A program made the position numbers and the translations under genes. A DNA stretch of 64,000 nt from an uncultured Tenacibaculum sp. (GTDB taxonomy: Bacteria; Bacteroidota; Bacteroidia; Flavobacteriales; Flavobacteriaceae): positions 682,001-746,000 of the forward strand of contig CANLMR010000001.1 in NCBI GenBank assembly GCA_947492185.1, written 5' to 3'. The notes beneath the pieces were generated by a model. It saw only the letters and a program-made list of their open reading frames with translations, was not told the origin of the DNA and did no database searches. Position 1 is the stretch's first letter; each line of letters opens with the position of its first letter. Of this stretch, positions 7,040-15,939 are shown piece after piece.

Positions 7040-8425
7040 TTAATTTATCCAACATCCATCCCAAGGGGTATTAGAAAGAGGTATGTCGAAAAATTCTTCA
7101 TTTAATGTATTACCTGTTGCATTGCCTGACACTTGTAAAAAACGATAAGCCCAACATGTATTATCATGACTCACTTCATTGTTTTCTAGGGTAAGATTTG
7201 TCATTTCCTTGAAAGCTAAATGCCCATGATTCATAAGGTTATTTTTAATAACTAAATCTGCGCCTTTATACATATACATCCCACAATTATTTAAAATATT
7301 GTTTTCTATGAATGTTGTAGCTGGGTTTGTTTTAGGATTGTCATTTGAATACATAATTATACCATTCCAATTGTTTACAGATACTGTACGCATAGTAATA
7401 TCATTATTTTTAATAGTCATATCAGCATTCTTCCAATATACTAAAGGCCCATCGATATATTGATTTTCTTCTCCTTGAGTTAAAATGTTTCTTTCAATTA
7501 AAACATTCTTCCCGTCAGTGTTTACAATATCTCCGCCTTTATTATTATGAAAATAATTATCTTTAATTATTATATTTTCATTAATTCTTCCAGCTCCTTC
7601 TAGATCTATTCCGAATTGAGGTGAAGTACCTTTAGTATGGTGTATTTCGTTTTTCTCAATTATAACATTTGCGCTTCCCACTAAAGAAATCCCTTGCCTT
7701 CTATTATCTGAAAAATTTGATCGTTTTATTATAATGTCAGTAAGTTTTTGTATTTCTTCTGAGCTCCCTACTAACAATATTCCATCACCATTTGCTTTGG
7801 CAAGAGTTAAATTTTCTACTGTTACAAACTTGCTCTCTCCTTCAATACAGATTAAATGTCCTTCATCATGAACTGTGCTTCCATCTGAATTTCTAGGGGT
7901 ATATATGTGGTTATCTCGATCTCCTAAAATCGTACCTCCAGACACAACAACGTGAGATTTATTTCTTACGGCTATAGCACAATAATTCCATTTATTATTT
8001 GGTGCCATTTCAATGATGGCTTCTTTATCTAATAAAAATGCAGTATTACTTGGTAATTCAATCCCTGCTTGATAAATATCATTTCCGTATTTACCAATTA
8101 AATAATGTCCTTTAGGAAGTTTTATTATTCCATAACCTTCATTCACGGCCCAATCAATCGCTGCTTGAATATTATCTGTTGTTTTCTCTGGGTTAGATCT
8201 ATTATTTTGAATATCCCATCTTTCTAATTCGATGGTATAGGAGTTGGATGAAATTTCTGGATAAGGAATAGAAGATATAGGATCCATAATTCCATTAAAA
8301 GGATTAGGATTGTTTGGGTCTGTCTCAGATAATTCTGTAATAAGATTAATATTAATACCAGGGTTTTTAGAGCAAGAAAAAATAGTTAAAAGAAGTAGTG
8401 TTAGTGGTAAGAATAGTTTTTTCAT
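7040..8425 (-). CDS. Right-handed parallel beta-helix lipoprotein (pectate-lyase-like fold)
   Basis: The 461-residue protein has a lipoprotein signal (LLLLTIFSC, cysteine at 18). After a linker comes a pectate-lyase/pectinesterase-like start: DNIQAAIDWAVNEGYGIIKL and PKGHYLIG. The following 300 residues show repeating short strands with N and I ladders (VIIEKNEIHHT, IIIKDNYFHNN, VLIERNILTQG, MTIKNNDIT), the signature of right-handed beta-helix PbH1 repeats. Such proteins bind or cleave polysaccharides, but no catalytic triad can be assigned by eye and no carbohydrate genes surround it. It is likely anchored in the outer membrane. It stands alone, 38 bases past the LuxR gene start, with its own upstream gap. 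Confidence 0.75.
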   Translation of the reverse strand: MKKLFLPLTLLLLTIFSCSKNPGININLITELSETDPNNPNPFNGIMDPISSIPYPEISSNSYTIELERWDIQNNRSNPEKTTDNIQAAIDWAVNEGYGIIKLPKGHYLIGKYGNDIYQAGIELPSNTAFLLDKEAIIEMAPNNKWNYCAIAVRNKSHVVVSGGTILGDRDNHIYTPRNSDGSTVHDEGHLICIEGESKFVTVENLTLAKANGDGILLVGSSEEIQKLTDIIIKRSNFSDNRRQGISLVGSANVIIEKNEIHHTKGTSPQFGIDLEGAGRINENIIIKDNYFHNNKGGDIVNTDGKNVLIERNILTQGEENQYIDGPLVYWKNADMTIKNNDITMRTVSVNNWNGIIMYSNDNPKTNPATTFIENNILNNCGMYMYKGADLVIKNNLMNHGHLAFKEMTNLTLENNEVSHDNTCWAYRFLQVSGNATGNTLNEEFFDIPLSNTPWDGCWIN

Positions 8426-8472
8426 AATCGGGGAGTTTTGATTTTGAACGAAAAAGAATAAGATTTAGTTTC

Positions 8473-9411
8473 TTAACAGAACTTTTTTTTCACTTTGTCA
8501 ACAATTGTTTGTGCTAACTTTTTTTTACTTTCTTTAGTCCAACCTGCTACATGTGGAGAAAGAATTACTTTCTGAGAGTTAATTAAATACTCAAACGCTT
8601 CAGGCATTTCTGAATCTGTAAAAAGGTTTTCGAATGATTTTTTCTCATACTCTAAAACATCTAAACCAGCGCCTAGAATTTTTCCTGATACGATGGCAGT
8701 AACTAAATCTTTTGTAACAACAGATTTACCCCTTGCTGTATTAATTAACCAAAACGGATTTTTAAAATTAGCAATAAACGATTCGTTAACCATATTCATT
8801 GTTAACTTAGTTTGTGGAGTATGAAGACTTAATACTTCAGCTTTTTCTTGTAATTCTTCGAGAGAAACTTGTTTGCAATTATTGTCTCCAACATTAGTTT
8901 TTATATCATAGCATAACACTTCAACATCAAAACCACGAAGTTTTTTAGCAAATGCTTTTCCCATATTTCCATAACCGATTAAGCCAACAGTTTTACCATC
9001 AAGTTCAATTCCACGGTTATCTTCTCGTAACCATTTTCCTTGTCGAACTTCTTGATCGGCTTTATTTAGTTTATTAAACAAAGAAAGTAACATTCCTAAA
9101 GCATGTTCACCAACCGCATTTCTATTTCCTTCAGGAGCAGAAACCAATTCAATGTTTTTTTGTTGCGCATAATCGCAGTCAATATTTTCTAGCCCAGCAC
9201 CAACTCTACCGATAAATTTAAGATTCGTAGCTTTATCTAAAAATTGTTTATCAATAGTAAATCTACTACGAATTACAACACCTTCATATTCATGAATTTT
9301 TGCTTCTATTTCATCTTTTGAAGACGTATAATCTTCATGATTTGTAAATCCTAAATCAGCAAATTGATTTATCAATAAAGGATGATTCGTATCTAGATGT
9401 AAAACTTTCAT
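8473..9411 (-). CDS. D-2-hydroxyacid dehydrogenase (SerA/GyaR family)
   Basis: This 312-residue enzyme has a substrate domain at both ends and a central NAD-binding Rossmann domain (GLIGYGNMGKAFAKKL near 143-158). The catalytic set is visible: arginine in INTARGKSVV, glutamate in the following LDVLEYE region and histidine in ILSPHVAGWT. It oxidises D-2-hydroxyacids or reduces 2-oxoacids with NAD. The length lacks the C-terminal ACT regulatory domain of E. coli SerA, so it may be a short phosphoglycerate dehydrogenase, a glyoxylate/hydroxypyruvate reductase or a related enzyme. No serC or serB lies beside it. It follows the unknown four-gene operon on the same strand after a 58-base gap. Confidence 0.8.
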   Translation of the reverse strand: MKVLHLDTNHPLLINQFADLGFTNHEDYTSSKDEIEAKIHEYEGVVIRSRFTIDKQFLDKATNLKFIGRVGAGLENIDCDYAQQKNIELVSAPEGNRNAVGEHALGMLLSLFNKLNKADQEVRQGKWLREDNRGIELDGKTVGLIGYGNMGKAFAKKLRGFDVEVLCYDIKTNVGDNNCKQVSLEELQEKAEVLSLHTPQTKLTMNMVNESFIANFKNPFWLINTARGKSVVTKDLVTAIVSGKILGAGLDVLEYEKKSFENLFTDSEMPEAFEYLINSQKVILSPHVAGWTKESKKKLAQTIVDKVKKKFC

Positions 9412-9469
9412 CAGTAGAAATATTTAGGAAAGTTAATTCTTTTACTTTAAAGAGGCTAAGGTACTTATT

Positions 9470-9934
9470 TTAACCTCTTAGTTTAGACCATTTTTCATTT
9501 AACATATGAAGAATTTCACGATACCTTTCTTTATATTTTTCGATTTGTTCAGGATCAATATCTTCTTTTCCTTTTAAATAATAATTGATCTCAAATTTTA
9601 AATCATACAGTCTATTACGAGTATTAGTATAATTTACCCAAAGACTTTTATGATCGAAAAAAGTGTTATATGTACTAATTACAGTAATAAATGAAGAAAT
9701 TATTAAAGCTATGTTTTTAGTATGATCATTCATAAAAGATAAGGCATTAAAGCCTGCAAAGTCAAAACCTAATATAATTGTACTTATCGCACTGGCAATA
9801 GTTACAATTACATGAAAATTTCTGGCTTTATACTTATTGTTGTTTCTTTTCGTAGTAAAACTTTTAATTTGTTTTTCAATTTCATCTTGAAGAAATACTA
9901 CTTTCTCTCTAAGCTCTTCATTAGTTTGTTTCAT
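9470..9934 (-). CDS. SLATT-like two-transmembrane protein (DUF4231-like), putative membrane effector
   Basis: This 154-residue protein has a charged helical N-terminus (1-40) and two hydrophobic helices (about 41-61 and 73-93) joined by a short loop. A long C-terminal helical region follows, with the pattern SLWVNYTNTRNRLYDLKFEI. That architecture, two TM helices then W-x-x-Y-x-x-T-R-x-x-L-x-x-L-x-x-E, is typical of the SLATT and DUF4231 families, described by Burroughs, Aravind and colleagues as predicted pore-forming effectors in nucleotide-signalled conflict systems. It is the last gene of a four-gene operon, 7 bases after the 771-residue gene. The effector role is inferred from family and context; no activity is known for this protein. 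Another possibility is a simple membrane anchor for the cluster. Confidence 0.65.
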   Translation of the reverse strand: MKQTNEELREKVVFLQDEIEKQIKSFTTKRNNNKYKARNFHVIVTIASAISTIILGFDFAGFNALSFMNDHTKNIALIISSFITVISTYNTFFDHKSLWVNYTNTRNRLYDLKFEINYYLKGKEDIDPEQIEKYKERYREILHMLNEKWSKLRG

Positions 9935-9941
9935 GGCTTAA

Positions 9942-12257
9942 TTAAATTATTTTCAGTGCAACTAAATTTTTATATCGTAAACTATTTACTTTTTTCTCAA
10001 TATTTTTAAATCTATCTTCTAACAAAGTTTTACTTTTTGTTACAACTTTTAATCTATCAACAGTATAATTTAGTTTAGTTATAGAATCTAAAAAATCACC
10101 ATTTTCATAGTGCGAAAGTGCTTCATAATATTCTAGTTCAGATTCTGTATGATTAATAGTTTCAAGAGTTTGATAGTCTATTTCAGGTAACTCGAGTTCA
10201 ATGCTTTTTTTAATTATGTTAAGTTGATCTCTAGATTCTTTAAGGCTATGGTGATTAGAAGTATTGGTTATCTCAATAATTCTTAGGTTGGCATCTATAT
10301 ATGTGTTTAAAATCCCTACTTTTTGTTTGAGAATAAGTTTTTTTAAATTTTCGTTCTCAAATGTCATTTCTTGATAGCGTTCAAAAGCAACAATTAATAA
10401 ATGTCTCGATTTTTGAAGATGTTTTACAGCTGATGAAAAATCTTTATTATCAATATACTCATAAGCTTTAGCATGTTTTGTAAGCGCTAATCCATGAATA
10501 AATCGATAAGAGTTTTTATAGGCGATGTTTCTATTAATTATTTTCTCACTTTTTCTGTATTGTTTAGTTCTTCGGTATAACCAAAGTAACATATAATTAA
10601 AATCATCAATATGTTTATCGTTGATTTTTATAACCTTGATTTGATCTTCATTTTTTTCAAAACTAATTTTTGTATTATTTAATATAACAACCTGACTTTC
10701 AATCAATTCTATTAATTGATTTTCATCTGTAAGTTCAGATTTAGTTTCCATAACTAAGTTAAGGAAGGCCAAAATTAAAAAGTCAGTATTTTGTTGAGAT
10801 AAGGTCATTTTTCTTTGCGATAAATGACTTAAAATCCGATCAATTTCTTTTTTGAAATCTTTAGAAGAAGCACCAACTGGTTCTGAACTGTTAGAAATTA
10901 AATTTAGAAGATGATAGAACTCATTTATATTTGGTTCGTTTTGAATTTCACAGAAGATTAGATATGGCAAATGATGGAAAATATTCCTTATAATGTCATC
11001 TCCAGTATTTATGAAAATTGACGATTGTTTTATGGAATCATTTAATTTATGAGTTAATTTTAGAACCTGACTAAATTTAAGTTTAGAACTTAGCTTATCT
11101 GTAAGTAACTTAGTCGGTATATTATCATCAATCTTTTCTATTATTTTTTTTATACTTAATAAATCATTCTTAGAAACATTTTCTTTATTCATGAAAGTTT
11201 TAAACAAAACATCATAATGAGAATAAGAATCAAAGACATAAGAGTTTGTAATATCTTTTTTAAATGACTCTAAAGAATTGTTTATAGATTGTAAGAAGCT
11301 AGTGTTTTTTTGTTCTTCAGAAATAGTTTTTTCTACTTCTTTAATTTCTATTAAGGTATTTATATTTTCAATAGAATCATCTTTACCACTTGATTTTTCA
11401 ACTAAGTATTTTAATAAAAATACTTGATTGATATTTCTATTAAAAGAGCAAGCATCATTTTTTGTTTCTTTCTTTAAAAGCTTAATAATTTCACCAGTTT
11501 TTTGGGGAGTAGATGATAGATATTTTACTCTTGTTTTTTGACTGTAAATTTCGTTATTAATATTATAAACTCTATCTACAACAGAAATATCTCTATAAGT
11601 ATTGTCTAAATAACAATACCGTTCATAATCACTACTTAAAGAAGCGAGTTTGTATTTTTGAGAATCCGCAAATAATTCTAATAATTTATTGGTTAATTCT
11701 GTTGGTTGATTGTTTCTAAAAGCATCTATTATAAGTTCACTATTCTTTATTTTATCTGAAGTAAAATCATGAATATTTAATGATTCAATAAAGTCATTAA
11801 ATCGATCAAATAAGTTTTTTCCTTTTTCAATGAAAATATATAAGACAATTATAAGTTCAAATTCATTATAAAAAATCTCCTTATTAATTTTGGTATCATT
11901 TGAAGATATAGAAGCTTCAATAAATGATAATAATTTTTTTCTAATAGCAGAGAAATTTGTTATTTTCATTTGAAAACTTTCTACAATATTAGAAAGTTCC
12001 TCTCTATATTCATCTGCTAGAATAATATCAAAATCTTTATAAATAGAAAAAACATTTTCATAAAAGATAGTAGTTAAAGCTAGCTTAGAATCTTTATCAA
12101 AAGAATTTTTATTAATAAATGGAAGCGTATAGTTAATGACATCAAAAGTGTCTATAACATAAACAGAGTTGATCCCTTGATAATGTTCTAAGAGATCAGA
12201 TTTTACAACTTGTAATTCCTCGGTTGTATAAAAATCTAAGAGCGTTTCTCTTTCCAT
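9942..12257 (-). CDS. Large helical-repeat protein with possible N-terminal PIN-like nuclease domain
   Basis: The 771-residue protein is not assigned to a named family. Residues 31-45 read SVYVIDTFDVINYTLPF, which resembles the first strand and acidic residue (D36) of PIN-like RNases. ADEYREEL at 81-88 could supply the second acidic position. Residues about 230-245 hold VKYLSSTPQKTGEI. The rest, about 250-771, is almost entirely helical. From about 560 on it has paired-helix segments with TPR-like spacing: YNxMLLWLYRRTKQYRKSEK, then the DFSSAVKHLQKS and ENGDFLDSITKLNY units. The start overlaps the preceding gene by 22 bases, indicating coupled translation. Codons are markedly AT-rich. A nuclease fused to a sensor or scaffold is the working inference; a pure scaffold is the alternative. 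Confidence 0.6.
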   Translation of the reverse strand: MERETLLDFYTTEELQVVKSDLLEHYQGINSVYVIDTFDVINYTLPFINKNSFDKDSKLALTTIFYENVFSIYKDFDIILADEYREELSNIVESFQMKITNFSAIRKKLLSFIEASISSNDTKINKEIFYNEFELIIVLYIFIEKGKNLFDRFNDFIESLNIHDFTSDKIKNSELIIDAFRNNQPTELTNKLLELFADSQKYKLASLSSDYERYCYLDNTYRDISVVDRVYNINNEIYSQKTRVKYLSSTPQKTGEIIKLLKKETKNDACSFNRNINQVFLLKYLVEKSSGKDDSIENINTLIEIKEVEKTISEEQKNTSFLQSINNSLESFKKDITNSYVFDSYSHYDVLFKTFMNKENVSKNDLLSIKKIIEKIDDNIPTKLLTDKLSSKLKFSQVLKLTHKLNDSIKQSSIFINTGDDIIRNIFHHLPYLIFCEIQNEPNINEFYHLLNLISNSSEPVGASSKDFKKEIDRILSHLSQRKMTLSQQNTDFLILAFLNLVMETKSELTDENQLIELIESQVVILNNTKISFEKNEDQIKVIKINDKHIDDFNYMLLWLYRRTKQYRKSEKIINRNIAYKNSYRFIHGLALTKHAKAYEYIDNKDFSSAVKHLQKSRHLLIVAFERYQEMTFENENLKKLILKQKVGILNTYIDANLRIIEITNTSNHHSLKESRDQLNIIKKSIELELPEIDYQTLETINHTESELEYYEALSHYENGDFLDSITKLNYTVDRLKVVTKSKTLLEDRFKNIEKKVNSLRYKNLVALKII

Positions 12258-13033
12258 TTATTTTTATTTTTAACGAAATCTACAATACTTTTAATATCTA
12301 CTTCATCAGGATCTTCTTCACTTTCAATGTCGGTAAAATTATTTTCAATAGTATAGCTTACAATAGAATTGTGTCTTTCTATTAAATTTCTTGTTAACTC
12401 CTTATTATATTCTGTTTTAATAAGTATATCAAATACTTCAGATAGAGGAAATCTAAACCGGTCTAAATATAAATTATTATGTTCATTAGGTTCAGAAAGA
12501 ATAATATGATTCCAATTTAAATCAGTATTATCATCTATTTTTTTTGAATATCTACTAATGGTACTATTTAATAAATTGTGAGTTTTTTGAGATAAATCTT
12601 GAATTGAAACAAACTTTGTTTGATCATCAAAATTAATATTGACATTCTTTTGTTTGAAATATAAATCTCTATCTATTTCTAATTTTTTTGTTTTACCATT
12701 TAAATTAAGAATTCGAGAAATTTTCAATTTCACTAATCGATCATCAATTTCATTCATTTTAACAAACAAGTAGTCAAAAATTTCTTGCTGAGTGCCACAA
12801 ATAACGTTTTGATCATGATCAAAAAAACCATAAATGCAGCTGTTGAATTCATCATCATAATCGTTTCCATTAGTTATTTTGAGAATTTCATTTTCAGAAA
12901 TTTCTTCAGGTTCAAAAAAGAATTGAAATTCATTTTTTGTTTTTTGGCAGTAGAAATTCCCACCTGATTCAAATATTACAGGAGCAAATCGATTTTCCTT
13001 TTTGTGTTCTTTTTTTATTCCGTAAACCCTCAT
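12236..13033 (-). CDS. Unknown protein of the SLATT operon
   Basis: I do not recognise this 265-residue protein. The N-terminal third looks globular and beta-rich with aromatic strands (NFYCQKTKNEFQFFFEPEE), and includes the element CGTQQEIFDYLFVKMNEIDD. The middle has YFKQKNVNINFDDQTKF, then helical segments with LNWNHIILSEP. The C-terminus is acidic (FTDIESEEDPDEVDIKSIV) and ends in a basic tail. No TM helix, signal peptide or known catalytic motif is visible. Its ATG overlaps the stop of the 267-residue gene upstream (ATGA, 13030-13033) and its end overlaps the 771-residue gene by 22 bases. It must therefore be made together with them, probably as part of one complex. Confidence 0.55.
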   Translation of the reverse strand: MRVYGIKKEHKKENRFAPVIFESGGNFYCQKTKNEFQFFFEPEEISENEILKITNGNDYDDEFNSCIYGFFDHDQNVICGTQQEIFDYLFVKMNEIDDRLVKLKISRILNLNGKTKKLEIDRDLYFKQKNVNINFDDQTKFVSIQDLSQKTHNLLNSTISRYSKKIDDNTDLNWNHIILSEPNEHNNLYLDRFRFPLSEVFDILIKTEYNKELTRNLIERHNSIVSYTIENNFTDIESEEDPDEVDIKSIVDFVKNKNKWKEKRS

Positions 13034-13833
13034 CCGTTATTCTTATAATTAACTACTTTGTCTCTCATAAAATGATATGCGGTATGTATATGAGTAAACT
13101 GATCGTGCTTATAGGTAACTATCTCGGAACCTGGAAAATATTCACTCCATCCAATAATAGTTTCCTCGTCTCTTGCTTTGCTTTCGGGCAAGAAAATTAC
13201 ATCTGGTTTTGATGTTATTTGATCTTGCACTTGTACCTCAAAAGTGAATGCTTGTGGCCCATATTCTGTATAACTTTCGTTCTTGTTCTGATGTATATCG
13301 CTAATAGTAGTTAAACATAAACAAAACTGTTTTTTTTTCACATCGTAAAAAGGACTGAATTCACTTTTTAAATAATTTTCATTATTGTTATATAGTGCTT
13401 TTACACCGGCTATTATATCTTCTTTTTCTGGGTTTTCTATAATGAAATTCTGTAACATTTTAACAGGTTCAGGTTCATTAGGATTCTCAAAATTAAATCT
13501 ACCATTAAGATACGCACCAGAATCAAAACAACATAATCTTTTAAGGTTTTCTTTTTCATGTAAATCCTTATATAATAATGTTACTGGAGGATCTTTATCA
13601 TATTTATCTACTTGATCATTAGGAGGAAAGTATGAAGATTTACCATAGAATAAAAAAATAAGCTTTTCATCGTCATGATATTCACATCCGCTTTGAGCTA
13701 TAAGATTATTATCATCAGTAATTATGTATTTAAATAAGATATGGTATTTGGTTGTATGGCAAAAAGGTAATAAATCTCCTTCAATTTCATTGTTGGTTTT
13801 AAAATCATCAATGATATCTTTAAATGTTCTCAT
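13030..13833 (-). CDS. Uncharacterised protein with CHTT / FYGxxxY / FDSGAY motifs, first gene of SLATT operon
   Basis: This 267-residue protein opens the four-gene operon. Three motifs stand out: FCHTT at 24-28 followed by a hydrophobic helix, LFYGKSSY at 61-68, and CFDSGAY at 102-108 after PVTLLYKD. From memory, widespread uncharacterised bacterial proteins share this series (CHxT, FYGxxxY, FDSGAxxxG), but I cannot name a family accession. The H-T, Y and later acidic residues recall the spaced catalytic positions of ADP-ribosyltransferase-like folds such as DarT; that comparison is speculative. There is no signal peptide or TM helix. A strong panB terminator lies between its start and panB, so it needs its own promoter in 13834-13872, where I see no consensus box. 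Confidence 0.6.
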   Translation of the reverse strand: MRTFKDIIDDFKTNNEIEGDLLPFCHTTKYHILFKYIITDDNNLIAQSGCEYHDDEKLIFLFYGKSSYFPPNDQVDKYDKDPPVTLLYKDLHEKENLKRLCCFDSGAYLNGRFNFENPNEPEPVKMLQNFIIENPEKEDIIAGVKALYNNNENYLKSEFSPFYDVKKKQFCLCLTTISDIHQNKNESYTEYGPQAFTFEVQVQDQITSKPDVIFLPESKARDEETIIGWSEYFPGSEIVTYKHDQFTHIHTAYHFMRDKVVNYKNNG

Positions 13834-13872
13834 TCTTTTTATTTAGCACTAATTTCGGGAGGTTACAATATA

Positions 13873-13926
13873 AAAAAAAGCGGCAAATATCCTATTCTAA
13901 ATATAAGATATTTGCCGCTTTTTTTA
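13873..13926 (-). terminator. Strong terminator after panB
   Basis: A perfect long stem, AAAAAAGCGGCAAATATC (13874-13891) with GATATTTGCCGCTTTTTT (13907-13924), encloses a 15-base loop with A and T runs at the ends. It lies 12 bases past the panB stop and separates panB from the SLATT operon. Confidence 0.9.
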
Positions 13927-13937
13927 ATGTTAAGTAT

Positions 13938-14756
13938 TTAGTATTGCTCTTTCTCATTTGGAAAATCAACACTTTTTACATCTGTAATATATTGTTTAAA
14001 AGCATTAGTCATTTCCGTATGTAAGTCTAAATATCTACGTAAAAAACGAGGGTTAAATTCATGTGTCATTCCTAACATATCGTGCATTACTAACACTTGT
14101 CCATCTACACCACTTCCGGCTCCAATTCCTATAACTGGTATAGTTAAGCTTTCAGCAACTTCTTGAGCCAATTTAGCAGGAACTTTTTCTAACACTAAAG
14201 CAAAGCATCCTAATTCTTGTAATAATTTAGCATCTTCTTTTAGTTTTCTGGCTTCTTCTTCTTCTTTTGCTCTTACAGTATAGGTTCCAAATTTATAGAT
14301 AGATTGCGGTGTTAATCCTAAATGTCCCATAACAGGAATTCCAGCAGTTAAGATTCTAGAAATAGACTGTTCGATTTCTGCTCCACCTTCTAATTTAACA
14401 GCATGTCCACCAGATTCTTTCATAATTCTAATAGCAGATTCCAACGCTTGTTTTGAATTTCCTTGGTAGGTACCAAAAGGTAAATCAACAACAACTAAAC
14501 AACGATCGATAGCTCTTACTACTGAACTAGCATGATAAATCATTTGATCTAAAGTAATCGGCAAAGTAGTTTCATGTCCAGCCATAACATTTGAGGCTGA
14601 ATCTCCAACCAATATTACATCAATACCAGCTCCGTCAACAATTTTAGCCATTGTATAATCATAAGCAGTAAGCATTGAAATTTTTTCATTGTTGCTTTTC
14701 ATTTCAACTAATGATTTTACGGTAACTCTTTTGTATTCTTTTTTTGCTACAGACAT
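13938..14756 (-). CDS. panB: 3-methyl-2-oxobutanoate hydroxymethyltransferase
   Basis: PanB transfers a hydroxymethyl group from 5,10-methylenetetrahydrofolate to 2-oxoisovalerate, giving ketopantoate for pantothenate and CoA. Family motifs are clear: [20 protein letters not shown], the [12 protein letters not shown] metal site, [28 protein letters not shown] and [11 protein letters not shown] start it at the ATG at 14756, giving [13 protein letters not shown] as in other flavobacterial PanB proteins. An in-frame ATG at 14789 would add 11 residues without homology value. The product of 272 residues has normal length. It appears monocistronic, ending in a strong terminator. It is cytoplasmic. 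Confidence 0.95.
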   Translation of the reverse strand: MSVAKKEYKRVTVKSLVEMKSNNEKISMLTAYDYTMAKIVDGAGIDVILVGDSASNVMAGHETTLPITLDQMIYHASSVVRAIDRCLVVVDLPFGTYQGNSKQALESAIRIMKESGGHAVKLEGGAEIEQSISRILTAGIPVMGHLGLTPQSIYKFGTYTVRAKEEEEARKLKEDAKLLQELGCFALVLEKVPAKLAQEVAESLTIPVIGIGAGSGVDGQVLVMHDMLGMTHEFNPRFLRRYLDLHTEMTNAFKQYITDVKSVDFPNEKEQY

Positions 14757-14869
14757 TTGTTGTTTTTTAATTTGGGTAAAAATAGACAAAATACAGGAAA
14801 CTAGTTAATATTCTGTTAATTTGAAATTAGTGCTAGACTTTTTTATAGTTTTACTAAAAATCTAATATC

Positions 14870-15349
14870 ATGAGACCATTTTATACACTCCTTGTTTGCA
14901 CTTTTTTAAGTGTAAATTTAAATGCCCAAAATGCTTCAGGAAAGAAAAATGTTAAAACAGTTATAGATACTTTTTTTGAAGGATTACATAAGGGAGATTC
15001 ATCAATAGTTAGTTCTACCCTTCATGCTAATGTTAAAATTCAAACAACATTTACGAATAAAGAAGGGTTAAAAGTACTTAAAGATCAGAAAAAATTAGAA
15101 TTGTTAAAAGGTATTTCAGGTAAGAAAAAAGAAGATGTGTATTTCGAAAAATTATTGTCTTATGATATAAAAATTAATGGAAATTTAGCTTCAGTTTGGA
15201 CACCATATGAGTTTTATTTTAATGAGAAATTTAGTCATTGTGGAGCTAATTCATTTCAGTTATTTAATAATAATGGGAAATGGGAAATTATTTTTTTAGT
15301 TGACATGAGAAAGAGAGCGGATTGTAAAATAGTTGAAGTAAAAAAATAA
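14870..15349 (+). CDS. Secreted NTF2-like protein
   Basis: The 159-residue product has a signal peptide (LLVCTFLSVNLNAQ, cleavage after about residue 19). The mature part has the SnoaL/NTF2-like pattern: VKTVIDTFFEGLHKGDSSIV, then conserved beta strands and a C-terminal GANSFQLFNNNGKWEIIFLVD. In the Bacteroidetes such periplasmic or exported NTF2-like proteins (lumazine-binding-like) have no settled function; the fold often forms a small ligand pocket. It precedes an ECF sigma factor gene by 14 bases on the same strand, so it may belong to the same unit. Confidence 0.7.
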   Translation: MRPFYTLLVCTFLSVNLNAQNASGKKNVKTVIDTFFEGLHKGDSSIVSSTLHANVKIQTTFTNKEGLKVLKDQKKLELLKGISGKKKEDVYFEKLLSYDIKINGNLASVWTPYEFYFNEKFSHCGANSFQLFNNNGKWEIIFLVDMRKRADCKIVEVKK

Positions 15350-15363
15350 TGTATCTTTAAAGC

Positions 15364-15936
15364 GTGAGTGAAACTAGTAAAAAACAACTATTAAACCCTA
15401 ATACATGGGTAGATAGTTATTCAGATTATTTATTTAATTATGCAATAGTTAGAGTAAATAGTTCTGATATAGCTAAGGATTTAGTACAAGAAACTTTTTT
15501 TGCAGGTTTAAGATCTGCTAAAAATTTCGAAGGAAAATCAACAGAAAGAACTTGGTTGATTTCTATTTTAAAACGTAAAATCATTGATTACTACCGTAAA
15601 ATTAACTCGAAGAAAGGACAAGCTGAAGTTCGAATGAGTTTTTATGAAGATGGAGAAAATGAAGGTAATTGGATAGAAGAACGCGTGCCTCAATCTTGGA
15701 ATAGCGAGACTGAGAAAGGAATAGAAAATGAAGAATTGAAAAACCAAATCGATCAATGTATCGATAATCTCCCTGAAAAATATGCAATGGTTTTCAGAAT
15801 GAAAACGATTCAAGAGTTTGAAACAGAAGAAATTTGTAAGGAGTTAGATATAACACCGTCAAACCTTTGGGTGATCATCCATAGAGCAAGAACGCAACTA
15901 AGAGGTTGCATGGAAAAAAATTGGTTCAATAAATAA
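15364..15936 (+). CDS. ECF-type RNA polymerase sigma factor
   Basis: This 190-residue sigma-70 family protein starts at a GTG in AAAGCGTGAGTG. Region 2 is visible at about 20-85 (LFNYAIVRVNSSDIAKDLVQ, then ETFFAGLRSAKNFEGKSTE and ERTWLISILKRKIIDYYRK). Region 4 is visible at about 125-185 (IDNLPEKYAMVFRMKTIQEF, then ICKELDITPSNLWVIIHRAR). The linker between them is long and acidic (EDGENEGNWIEERVPQSWN), as in the flavobacterial sigma factors that pair with very small anti-sigma proteins. The next gene, 3 bases on, encodes a ZAS-like candidate. Target promoters are unknown. Confidence 0.9.
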   Translation: MSETSKKQLLNPNTWVDSYSDYLFNYAIVRVNSSDIAKDLVQETFFAGLRSAKNFEGKSTERTWLISILKRKIIDYYRKINSKKGQAEVRMSFYEDGENEGNWIEERVPQSWNSETEKGIENEELKNQIDQCIDNLPEKYAMVFRMKTIQEFETEEICKELDITPSNLWVIIHRARTQLRGCMEKNWFNK

Positions 15937-15939
15937 CAA

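Noticed and set aside
9450-9480. Imperfect hairpin AAGAGG...CCTCTT at the end of the SLATT operon
   Set aside because: Six paired bases with a mismatch and only a weak T-run; it also overlaps the stop codon region.
13824-14024. Short plus-strand ORF across the panB terminator
   Set aside because: It overlaps the terminator hairpin and panB coding DNA and has no family features.
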